Below are positions 26,221 to 36,782 of a stretch of 64,000 nucleotides of DNA, one piece after another. A program made the translations under genes and the position numbers. The DNA is from Dermatophagoides farinae. Its lineage: Eukaryota > Arthropoda > Arachnida > Sarcoptiformes > Pyroglyphidae. The stretch spans positions 1,326,001 to 1,390,000 of the forward strand of contig NC_134686.1 in assembly GCF_024713945.1 (NCBI RefSeq), in the 5' to 3' direction. A model generated the notes under the pieces. It searched no databases and had not been told where the DNA came from. It saw only the letters and a program-made list of their open reading frames with translations. Numbering within the stretch: position 1 is the stretch's first letter; the number at the start of each line of letters is the position of its first letter.

Positions 26221-28091
26221 TCATTTTTTTCGTATTCGTTGCAAATAATTGAGTAGAAAAAAGACAGCCATTGGCCATGTCAATATAAATAAAGTTGTTT
26301 GTGGCCGTAATTCACGAAATGGCCAGCCATTATTATTTTGATTGTTATCATTTATACCGGATATTGATGATTGTTGTTGTTGTCTGATGGTGACCTGTTG
26401 TTGTTGTTGCTGCTGCTGCTGTTCCAATTTATGTACACGATTCGTTATACGATCCAATGAATTTTGTAACTGAAATATTGCCACAGCTAATTGTTCATTG
26501 AAATCGAGTAATACGTTTGGTGGTGGTGCTGCTGCTGCTGCTGCTACGGATGACGATGATTGATTTATTGTTTTCGATTCGGATCGATTGTTGATAATGG
26601 GTGAATTTTTTTCACCAACAAGACTAGACATATTTTGATTATTCATATTATTATTACTATGATGATGAGCATTGATAATCGAATCATCATCATGATTATC
26701 ATCATTGAATGTATTGCAAAAAATTTTCGGTACTTGTTGATGTTGTGGTGAAAATGACGAATCAATTGTATCGGTAAATTCATCACCATCACTATCATAG
26801 GTAATAGTAAAATTTTCTTGTTCAACATGATGATTATGATTATTATTAATGATGGTGGCTACCATACATTTCGAATCAAACATATACAATTGAACGAGCA
26901 AACAATAAGATACAATATGGAATGATATATATATAGGAAGAAAGAGAGAAAAATGAAACAAAAAAAAAGAAATTGTTAGCACTTTTTTTTTGATTTTTCA
27001 ATAATAATCAACAAACAAACAAACAAATAAACAAACAAACAAAATGAACAATTTGAATGTTTGGACATTCGAATTTCGAACGTACACAATGAACGATATT
27101 TTTTTTTTTTTTTTTTTGCCACGATGATGATGATGATGATGATGATTGGTACACATTCGAAATTTGATATTTTCATCGTTTTGTTTGTATTTTATTATTA
27201 TTATTTCATTGTATCAAATTATATATTTTGTTTATTATTCGTGGAAAAAAATAACGTAAAAAAATGACCAATTCCAATTTTGTTTGTAACGATAAATCAA
27301 TTATCATTGGTTGAGATAGATAGATAGAGATAGAGATAGAGATAGAGATTGAGTTGAGGTTTTGAAGCTTATGATTTGTTCGTTTGTTTTTTGTTTTGTT
27401 TTGTTCTCAAATATATATTGCATATTAAATGCAAAAAAATCACAATCAATCAATGTTAAATTAAAATCAAGACCTACTCGTAGCTATTTGATTTTGGCCA
27501 ATATTTTCACCATTAACTTTTTTTGTCATTGTATTAGTGGTGGTGGTGGCGGTGGTGGTGGTGGTGTCAGCGGATGTGGATCCATTATTAGTTTTGCCAT
27601 TAGTCATATCGTCTGGTAAAAATTCATAAAATGGTCCAAGTAAATCCAAAAATTCAGACACTTCATGTGTCATTGATATGGTTTCGATTACCTTTTTTTT
27701 GTTACCAAAAACAAAAAAATATTAATCATTAGATGAATTGATCAAAAAAAAAACAAACAAAATTAACCTTTTTCAATTCATCAACATATAATAACATTGC
27801 TTCTGTACGTGACATTTGACCACATTTTGTCCATGCATCCCATTTATAACGATTAATAATATCATAGAATGCTGGTTTTTTTGTTGTATTTGGACCTTCA
27901 GTGGCTTGTTTGAAAAATGCATAAAATCTAAGTCTCATTTCATTGGATGGTTGAAAAAATCCTAAACAGAATTTCAAAAGAAAAAAAAATTATTATTAAA
28001 AAAAAAACAAAAGAAATATTCATCTTTTACCATCTTTAGGTAATGATTGTATGACTTTGACGGCAGCATCGAATTGTTCTTCAATCGACAT
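26221..28091 (-). CDS. ACBD4/5-like tail-anchored acyl-CoA-binding protein
   Basis: Four exons (28031-28091, 27768-27961, 27478-27691, 26221-26858) give 368 residues with consistent phases. Residues 1-100 are an acyl-CoA-binding domain: MSIEEQFDAAVKVIQSLPKD, FQPSNEMRLRFYAFFKQAT and YDIINRYKWDAWTKCGQMS. A Thr/Asn/Ser-rich linker contains EFTDTID (183-189) after an acidic stretch, a fit to the FFAT motif that binds VAP. A coiled-coil with a Gln run follows (about 280-320). WPFRELRP and a hydrophobic tail anchor (about 345-363) end in basic RIRKK, as in ACBD5. Vertebrate ACBD5 sits in the peroxisome membrane and tethers it to the ER through VAP, delivering very-long-chain acyl-CoA. The joining of exon 3 to exon 4 over a 619-base intron is inferred from phase; a shorter form stopping after exon 3 is possible. 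Confidence 0.9.
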
Positions 28092-29278
28092 GATGACAGC
28101 GATAATGATGATGATGAGTATGAATTTTCAAAGGAAAAAAAATCTAAATTTATATACGAAAAAAAAATGTTTTTTTTCCTGAGAAAATTTGGCATTTATT
28201 GCAAGGTGGGTGGGTCTTTGGTTGGTTACTTGAGGACAAACACATGTAAATTTTTTTAATCATGGAAATTCCAAAATTATCAATTTTTTTGTTTTGTTTC
28301 GCACCACCCTCATATACACACAAAATCAATTAACAATGATGATGATGATGATGATTGTGATACACAACCACAAGAATATGTCTCTGTGATTTTGTTTGTT
28401 TTTTTCTTTTTTTTTGATATATACGTGAACAATGTCAATCATTATCATCATACATACATAAATCACTTATTATTTACTTTGTATATGTGTGTGTGTATTG
28501 CGTCCAGAAACTGTGAAAAAAGATACAGGTAACTTGTGTGTGTGTGTGTGTGTGTTTGAGAACAAAGACAACAGCAAAAAAAAACGAACCTTATCGAATG
28601 GAAAAAAAAATTTTTTTTTCTTCTTCAAACTACAACCATATTGAACTAGAGATAACAACAAAGTAACAACAAAGAAGAAGAAGAAAAAAAAATGACTAAT
28701 TATCATTGTTCTCCAGACAATTGTTGTTGCAGAAGAAAATTAAGATCCATGATCCAGAGATATATGTGATGACTCAGGAAAGCGAAATAGAGAGAGCAAA
28801 AAAGACCTTTAACAATATGGAACAAAGAGATAATGGTGGAACAAATGCACATACACACACACACAGAAGATAAAAAAGTTTTTTTTTTCGAGAACAATTC
28901 GATGATGATGATGATGATGACTTTGATCTTTCAACTTACATGATTTGTGTGTGTGTGTGTGCGGAATGAAATGGAAGGGCTGAAGATTTTGAATTTTTTT
29001 TTTGTTTTGTTTTGTTTGGATGTTGTCATTTGTTCTATATTAAAAAATGCACACAAAAAATTTTTTTTCACCTGCAGAGATTTACATGAACACACACACA
29101 CAATTGAAAGGTTTTCTTGTTGTTGTTGTTGTTGCTTTTTTATTGTAGATGATTGATTCGATTGAAAATTTCGATCATGATGATGATGATGATTGACAAA
29201 TATGAATAGAAAAAAAAACAAAACTCATCAACCAAATCACTTTCAAATCACAAATCAAATCATCATTGAAAATGAACG

Positions 29279-29316
<38 letters not shown>

Positions 29317-29869
29317 CAATAAAGATAAAAGTTCAAATCAAATCAAATCATCAATTTATCAAGTGATGATGATGAGTGTGTAGGTTCATTTTTTATTATT
29401 ATAATTTTCAAAATCGATAATTCACCAATTTACAAATGATGACGGTTTGGCCAATGGCCATTGAATTGAATTGAATTGTTGTTTTTCAAAATTTTCTTTT
29501 ACATGTCAAGTTTTTTTTTCTCCAACAAAATAATAAACAAAATGTTTGTTGCTTATATATATAATAAAGTAATAATAACTGAGTACGGATTCGAATCAAG
29601 AAAGAGAGAAAAAAAAATTTTTTTTTTTGAGAGACTCAAAACTGGATTCAGCTGCTTGACGAGTACAACTAACAACAGCATCAACATGACACTCGTATTC
29701 CTTCCAAAAAAAATCGTTGTTCCTTTGCAATAATGAACCAATCCAATTGATTGTTGAAGCAATTTGTCTAGTTTCTGAACCGAGAAAATCGTAATTAACA
29801 GTGTTATCGATAGAAACAAAAAACGGGAATATAAAATAAGATGAAATGATGATAATTGTCAGATGATTT
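28092..29869. other. Region between ACBD5-like gene and kanadaptin
   Basis: Contains the ACBD5-like promoter and the kanadaptin 3' side. CA runs at 28525-28550 and 29282-29311, GTT runs and T tracts dominate. One non-repetitive minus-strand open frame (29596-29889) is listed separately. Confidence 0.5.
29282..29311. repeat. (CA)n microsatellite
   Basis: About 15 uninterrupted CA units, one of the two longest perfect dinucleotide runs in the window; CA/TG arrays of 8-15 units recur in nearly every noncoding gap. Confidence 0.9.
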
Positions 29870-29889
29870 TCAATAACCAAATTTTTCAT
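29596..29889 (-). CDS. Small open frame overlapping the kanadaptin 3' end; unrecognised
   Basis: A 97-codon frame with a true ATG at 29887-29889 overlaps the last 20 bases of kanadaptin in another frame. It reads as a hydrophobic start (IIIISSYFIFPFFV, signal-like) followed by a non-repetitive stretch with mixed codons, including ETRQIASTINWIGSLL, FFWKEYECHVDAVV and CTRQAAESSFESL, before running into a poly-A/poly-T patch. It stands out because most random frames here are repeat-coded. It might be an alternative 3' exon of kanadaptin entering at an AG near 29775, a small secreted protein, or chance. I do not recognise it. Confidence 0.2.
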   Translation of the reverse strand: MKNLVIENHLTIIIISSYFIFPFFVSIDNTVNYDFLGSETRQIASTINWIGSLLQRNNDFFWKEYECHVDAVVSCTRQAAESSFESLKKKNFFFSLS

Positions 29890-31713
29890 TTAAATGTGTA
29901 CGACCATCACCAGTTTGATTATCAAGTGGAATCCAATCAACAAAATCATCATCCGGTTCAATCGATTGCTGCTGCTGTTGTTGGTGTTGTTGTTGTTTTT
30001 CTAAACGTTTCTCTTTTCTAATAGCTTCGATTATTGATTCTTGACGAATTTTACGAATTTCTTTATAGTTTTTCTTAGAATTCATAGATTGAGAATTCTG
30101 TTGTATGGTTGTTTCACATTTATCATTGTTGTCTGCCATTCGATTCGTAGAGGATTCAATAAATTTTTCATTCGATATTTCGGTTATCGATTTTTCCGGT
30201 TTCTTTTTTTCAATTTTAATTTCGTCTTCATTTTTTGAGCTAGAAGATCGTTCTATTATTGGTTCTGTTTTAGTGGTCAAATTTTTCATAATAATTTCAG
30301 TTGGTTTAGCTAGTTGAATCAGTTTTTCTATTTTTGTCTGTTCTTGTTCAAGTTGTTTGATTTTCATCTTTAAATTGGATTTTTCAATTTTTTCATTCAT
30401 AGTCAGGCCATATTTCTTTTGATTTAATGAATTCATGAAAACATCTAGTGAATCGGTCAAGTTTTCCGGAATTTCTGGTGTGACGCCTGGTTCTAGCCCA
30501 ATGGTGGCCAAACGAATTTTAAGCTGACATAATTCGGTATTAATTTCTTTCCATTTAGCATTGAGAGAATCATAATTTTCTACTTTTTCGGTATCTTTTT
30601 TCAATTTTTTGTTTTTCGATTTGATCGTTTCATCCAGAAGATCATCATCATCATCATCATCATAGAATTTTTTTCGAGCCTTTTCTCTAGCCGAATCTTT
30701 TCGTTGCCATGCAAACAATAAACTAGCTTGATCGAGTAATTTACAACAGCGAAGACAGGCATCGGTGATTGCTTCTTTTTTCTTGGTCATCAATTGACCT
30801 TCAACAGGGATCCATTGGCCATCGATAGGAAGTTCAAATGTACATTTGAATTTATTATGAATCGAATCAGTTTTGTAATCAAAATCATATCCTTCATGTT
30901 CAAACCATTGTTGAATACATTTATATGGATTATCTGAATAGACATTTTCATTGGCCAATTGTAGCGATGATTGGCCATCTTTCATTGCCGCTATAATAGA
31001 TTTAAGGGCCATACTATCGCCAGTTTCTTCATCTTCATCATTACAATCTGCTAATGACATTCCCCATGTACAGGCATCGCTATCTTCGTGTACCATTTGT
31101 TTCGGTTGTTGTATCACTTCGTCATTTGAATTGTCCGAATCATCATATTCATCACGAGAACCCAATGTGAATAAACGAGTGGAAGCACCAAATCGAAACA
31201 AATTATTATTGGGAGATATTTTGATCATTTTTCCTGGATCAATAGACTTTTTATTACAAATAGTTCCATGAGTTGATCCACAGTCTATCAAATACCAAAA
31301 AGATTCATTGTTTGTTCCTGTGTTGAGTAAAAAAAAAAAGAAAATTCCAATGAATAAATTGCAACAAAAAAACAAAATTTAGATGTAAACTAACCATTTT
31401 CAAATTCCTGATCATTCTTTGGTGCCCATAATAAAGCGGCATGATAACGAGAAATTGATGGATGATCCATAGGAATATCACAGTCACGTGCACGGCCAAA
31501 AATTAGCCGATTTTTAATGATCGAAATATTTGAGATTGATAAACCATTTTTCATTTGTTCAAGAAAATAAACATTCAATGGTGGTGAAAGTTTTGTCAAT
31601 GGTTCAGGAAGTATTATTTTAGCCGATTCTTCTTTTATTTCAGAATTCTGTAATTCAGAATTTGATTCATTGGCCATTTTTGAATCGCTGTCATTATCAT
31701 CAACAGTAGCCAT
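29870..31713 (-). CDS. Kanadaptin (SLC4A1AP homologue), FHA-domain protein
   Basis: Two exons (31395-31713, 29870-31317) give 588 residues. The FHA domain at about 30-140 shows LIFGRARDCDIPMDHPSISR and LIDCGSTHGTICN. Next come CTWGMSLADCNDEDEE, the kanadaptin-specific double-stranded-RNA-binding-like region (QWFEHEGYDFDY, LMTKKKEAITDACLRCCKLL) and a long charged coiled-coil. The C-terminus VDWIPLDNQTGDGRTHLNEK is almost diagnostic of the family. Kanadaptin was named for binding the kidney anion exchanger; later work places it mainly in the nucleus, and its function is unsettled. An upstream in-frame open stretch exists, but the ATG at 31713 has the best fit. Human kanadaptin is longer (about 740-800 residues), the difference being in low-complexity parts. 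Confidence 0.92.
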
Positions 31714-33031
31714 AATTTTTTTTTGGACGAAAAAAATTATTCGAAAAATAAATAGACACACATTGAATGACTCGATTCAAATTCATACAATGCAAGTTAA
31801 TCATTATATGTGGCGCGAATAAATAAAAAATTGAATTTGTATATATTGTGTATACACTGTGAATATATACATTTTATTTTTATTTTTATATAACACACAA
31901 ATGTTAGATTTTTATTTTTATTTTTTTTAAAAACCAAACATTCGTTATATTATAAGTGTGGGATGAGTTTTTTTTCTATGATTTTCTACACATCCAACAA
32001 ACAACAACAACGTAATGCTAAAAAAAAAATTTCTAATTATAAATCTGTTCAATCAACAAAAATAAATGAAAAATGAAAAAAAAACCGAAAAATTTCCATA
32101 TCATACACACACACACACACACACCTAAATCATCATCATCAATGTATATATATACAACGTATTTACACAATAATGGATCCATCCATCCATCCATGTATAT
32201 TTATATACAGTGGTATCTATCTATATGATGTATAAGATTGTTGGCCATTCTTGGAAACGATGATTAACCAATATTTAAGCGAGTTATCACTGTATATATC
32301 AGCATAATATAATACATGCACATCCACAAACACATACCATTCATACATCTATATATAACATATACATTTGATATTTATATATACCACAACTACAACAACA
32401 ACAACAACAACAACTCGAGGAGACTTTCCATATATGTGTGTGTTTATTATATATGTATGTATGTTTATATATGATGGATGGATGTGTATTCATTTATTCA
32501 ATTCAATTCAATTCAATATATTATTATCGTTGTTGTTGTTGTTGTTGTTGTTGTGTCTAATTTTGTCTATTTGTAATAGTGTTTTTTTTAAAGAAATTTT
32601 TTTTTTTTGGTACTTGCAATCGGTTGATCATTATTATATCATCAAAACAACAACAACAAACAAGAAAAATAAAATCGCTACAATAAAATGGATCATCATC
32701 ATCGAATTTGTTGTTGTTGTTGTTGTTATTGATCTATATTCAATTCATTAACAATTATTGAATTTGTGGTGAACAAAAAACACAAAGAATAATTTTCAAA
32801 TTCTAATTGAATCTGAATCTCTGAATTGAATTATGTTGTTGTGAATTTGAAAATTCTATATTCGATTTTTTTTTCATAGTGTTTGGCCATGGTTGTTCGT
32901 CATATTTGAATGAATTTTTTTTTTTAATCTCATTCGAATCTTTACACGAAACGGTGTAAGTGTGTATTATATTCTCATCATCATTCTATATCATCATCAT
33001 CGAATTTTATTTGTTCAAGCAAAAAAAAACC
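31714..33031. other. Divergent promoter region, kanadaptin and zinc-finger gene
   Basis: Head-to-head starts 1.3 kb apart. CA (32105-32124), CAA (32390-32413) and GTT (32530-32552, 32708-32726) runs are present; no gene is seen. Confidence 0.5.
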
Positions 33032-34822
33032 ATGGCTAATGTAACGAATAAGATAAATTTTCTTGAATCAGAAAATAAATTACTAATGGATCAACAACAA
33101 AATTATAAAGAATTATGTAAAATTCTAACACAAAGACATGTGGAAATATTGAAATATTTAAATCATTTAAGGAATATGGTGGAAAAAATGATATCAGTAT
33201 CGAAAGAAAATGTACTATATGCAAATTATTATACCGAAAAATCATCATATGAAACAAATATACTGAAATATGATAAACAAATTCAATTTCTCACCGAATC
33301 CATTCAATCATCACATACAAGAATATCAGGTAAGTAACAAAACAACCAAATGATGGAATTAATTTCAATTTTTTTTTCTTCTCTTAATTTTAACTAATAG
33401 ATAACGAAGGAAATTTATTCAAAGAACATTTAAAATTATTATCAACTTCATTGGTTGATTCATCATCGCCAAAAAATACTGCACAAACATTTCAACAATT
33501 GGAATCATCGAACATACAGAATCAGCAGCAACAACAATTGCAACCACAGCAGCATACTGTTGTTGTTTATCATAGTGGTGATTTTACAAATGCACAGGAA
33601 ATTATTAGTCAAGAATATTTTAAAAAAGATTTATCAACTGAAATTAAAATGAATGATGATAGTGTCGGTGGTGGTGGTGGTGGTAGTATATTTGTTCCAA
33701 AAATGGTATTAGAAGATTTAGAACAATATAATCATCAGAATAACAATAATTCAACATATCCAATTATGGCCAATAATAATACAGTGGCAATAATAACAAC
33801 AACAACAGCAGCAGCAGCAGCAACAACAACAACAACAAATAATATCGCTGCCAATAGTAAAAAATTAGAAATTTGTGAATATTGTGGTAAATATTTCAAT
33901 AAACATTATTTAGCATCACATAAACGTAGCCATACTGGTGATCGGCCATATATTTGTTCAATAAATGGTTGTAATAGGAAATTTACACAAACAAGTTCTC
34001 GAAATGTTCATGAAAAACGTGTACATAATAATAATAATAATGTCCATCAGCAGCAACAATTACAACAACAACAACAACAACAACATGGAAAATTAGAATT
34101 CCGTTGTACATATTGTGATGCTGGATTTGATAATTTATCCGATATGCAAAAACATGCTCAACAACATCAAGCTTTAATAAACAACAATGTGGTTACACAA
34201 CAACAACAACAACAACAACAATTTGATCAAATTCCGGTGATAACTGTGCCTAATATAAAAATCAATTCTAATTCTAATAATAATAATAATAATGGCATAA
34301 GTCAAACTGTCAAACGAACACGAAAATCCGGTCTTATTGTAACAACGAATGGTCAGAATAACAATGGAACAAAAAAAACATCAACAACATTACAATCGAT
34401 TAATCCAAATGGTTATAGACATGTTTGTCAACATTGTGGTAAGTTGAACAAAACAAAACAAAACAAAACAAAAATCAACAAATTTGATGACCATTTTTGT
34501 TTTTTTTCTAATCACCCAAATCAAAGGTAAAGCATTTGCATATAAAGTGGCCATGAAACAGCATATGGCATTACATGGTCCGAAAAATTTTCGTTGTACA
34601 TATAATGATTGTAATTATGCATCATATTGGAAACATAATCTAGCTTTGCATATAAGAAAACATCATCAACCAACATCAACATCCACATCATCATCATCGT
34701 CATCATCATCATTGGGATTGACAACAACCACGACGACGACGGCGACACCAGTAACAACATTATCGACGACCATAACATCATCATCATCATCATCATCAAT
34801 GGCTACCAATTTGGCTAATTGA
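33032..34822 (+). CDS. C2H2 zinc-finger protein with N-terminal coiled coil
   Basis: Three exons (33032-33329, 33401-34438, 34527-34822) encode 543 residues, likely a nuclear DNA-binding protein. The first 100 residues look coiled-coil and lack known domains. Five C2H2 fingers follow: CEYCGKYFNKHYLASHKRSH (near 258), CSINGCNRKF (near 285, with four residues between the cysteines), CTYCDAGFDNL (near 335), CQHCGKAFAYK (split by the last intron) and CTYNDCNYASYWKHNLALH. The first two are joined by the TGDRPY linker typical of Kruppel-type fingers; the others are separated by long Gln/Asn runs. The C-terminus is Ser/Thr-rich. I do not recognise an orthologue, and the target is unknown. Confidence 0.85.
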
Positions 34823-35279
34823 ATAATTTTTTTTTCTAGTGGCAACTACATTACTTTTTTGATTCTCGTCTTTTTTTTGTTGTTGTTGTTGACATTTTTT
34901 TTTATTTATATCTTTCCAATTTTTTTCAATATACAAATACTTTTACTAATCTGGCAAGCGAAATCTACTATCACATGACTATTTTTTATTTCCATTCATT
35001 CATTCATTTCATTTCATTTCATGATTTGATCATAACTATCTCTCTCTCGCACACACACACACACACTCGATGATCACATGATTTTTTTCGACAATCTGCT
35101 TTGCTGAGATTTACGTTTTTGTTACATGTGATGATGGTTTGGTTGGTGGGTATTTTTCCTTTTTTTTTGCTTGAGAAATTTTTGGTTATTTGAAAATTTG
35201 TGACCAGATCTCATCGGTTTTTTTTTAAATTTATTTACACACAAAATGATCGATTATGTTTTATTTTTCAATTTCTAAT
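34823..35279. other. Convergent 3' region, zinc-finger gene and YJU2B
   Basis: 457 bases of T-rich sequence with a CA run near 35050-35066; both flanking genes end here. No gene seen. Confidence 0.5.
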
Positions 35280-36254
35280 CTAATCACCATCATCATCGGT
35301 TGATTCATTGTAATTGACAATGGACGATATGGAACACTGTGGTTTCATCATTGTCGTTGATGATGATGTATTAAAGGTGGTTTTCAATTTAACCATATCG
35401 GTCATAGACGACAATGACGACGACAGATTTGTTTGTTTCGGTTTTTCCAATGACAATGAACATTTTGGATATTTAGGCGTAATGCCAAAAATTGATTGAT
35501 TCAATATTTGTTTACGTTTAAGTACTTTTTGTTGTTCAGGTGTTTCTTTTGATTGTAATTTCATTAATTTGGCCATTTTATTATCTTGTTCACATTCGGA
35601 TACCAAATGCATTGTGATTGGTAGTGATGATTTTTGTAACAATGAAACATCATTATTGGCACGTGTTTTCAATTCGTTACGTTTCGTACGAAATGTTCGA
35701 CGTAATGAACAATTGATTGAATAATCATCTTTCCATCGGGTTTGAAATTGTTCCAGATTTTCAATAACATTTTTATTTTCCGTAGCTTTTCTCTTATCCA
35801 TTGTTTCATTTTCCAATTTAAACATTGGATCGGTTTTGATTTTTTTCGACACATTTTTATCCACATCAATCTGTTCATTTTCCAATGGATCCCAACGATT
35901 TTCTTGACGGCGTGCACCATTCAATATGATATAATCCAGATTTTTTGGATCATTTTGTATCTCAAAATGATTATCACATAGATGACATTTCATACGAAAT
36001 TTATACAATGGTGTTGTATAATACATCCCGATTTTGGATTTTTGTGCATTATAACGAACACCCATACCAACATGATTATTACATCCATCACACCATATAT
36101 TAAATGGTAATTCAAAACGAATTATAAGTATTCCTTGATCAAGTTTTCTTGCACGTTCACGTAATGGATGACTACCACGATATTTATTGATCGATCCTTT
36201 TGATGGATTCCAATCGGGTGGATAATATTTATTTGTAGCTTTACGTTCAGCCAT
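35280..36254 (-). CDS. YJU2B/CCDC130 splicing-factor homologue (CWC16 family)
   Basis: A single uninterrupted exon encodes 324 residues. The CWC16 signature fills the first 150: MAERKATNKYYPPDW, KGSINKYRGSHPLRERARK, a zinc-binding CDGCNNHVGMGVRYNAQKSK paired with CHLCDNHFEIQNDP, then DYIILNGARRQE and RWDP. The family (yeast Yju2, human YJU2/CCDC94 and YJU2B/CCDC130) are spliceosomal step-I factors; NKYYPPDWNP and the WDP box fit the CCDC130 branch better than CCDC94. The C-terminal half is charged with Lys/Asn and Ser/Thr runs. It is divergent from the antizyme gene 528 bases away. No intron is seen, which is unusual for this window. Confidence 0.93.
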   Translation of the reverse strand: MAERKATNKYYPPDWNPSKGSINKYRGSHPLRERARKLDQGILIIRFELPFNIWCDGCNNHVGMGVRYNAQKSKIGMYYTTPLYKFRMKCHLCDNHFEIQNDPKNLDYIILNGARRQENRWDPLENEQIDVDKNVSKKIKTDPMFKLENETMDKRKATENKNVIENLEQFQTRWKDDYSINCSLRRTFRTKRNELKTRANNDVSLLQKSSLPITMHLVSECEQDNKMAKLMKLQSKETPEQQKVLKRKQILNQSIFGITPKYPKCSLSLEKPKQTNLSSSLSSMTDMVKLKTTFNTSSSTTMMKPQCSISSIVNYNESTDDDGD

Positions 36255-36782
36255 GTTTGGAAACCAAGAAAAAAAAATTATCAGAATTCTGGAAATGAAA
36301 ATTCAAAAAAAAAATAACACAAAATTTACATAAACAAACAAACAAACAAACAAACCAAAAACATCGACTATTTCGACACAAAACACACATGTGATTCTTT
36401 TAAAAAGTGATACTTGAATCGTATGATCTTGGCTCCAATAAATAATAACAACAACAACAAAAAGGTATCCGTAAAAAAGAAAAAGATTTACAGCAAAGCA
36501 AACAGAACCAGCTATAGAAAAATCATCATCTCCCATCATCAACATTTGACGCCAATGTTTTTGGTTTTTTTTTTAAAGTGTTGCCATGGGAAATTTTTGT
36601 TGTTGTTGTTGTTGTTGTTGCTCATGCTCATTTTTGCTGATGCTGTTATAATACACACACACACTGATAAATCGCTGCTCGTTTCTATCACTTTGTGTAT
36701 GTGTCGCTTTTTTTCCAACTTATAAATTGTGCATTTTTGAATCCGATGCGTCATTCTTTGTTTTGTATTCACTAAATTCGGT
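36255..36782. other. Divergent promoter region, YJU2B and antizyme
   Basis: A 528-base head-to-head spacer. It contains a GTT run near 36596-36620 and a short CA run near 36651. It probably serves as a shared promoter; no gene is seen. Confidence 0.5.

Noticed and set aside
27301-27360. GATAGA repeat inside the ACBD5-like intron
   Set aside because: A simple microsatellite with no sign of a mobile element.
29575-29600. GATTCGAATCC resembling a tRNA B box
   Set aside because: No A box at the right distance, no acceptor stem or anticodon arm on either strand.
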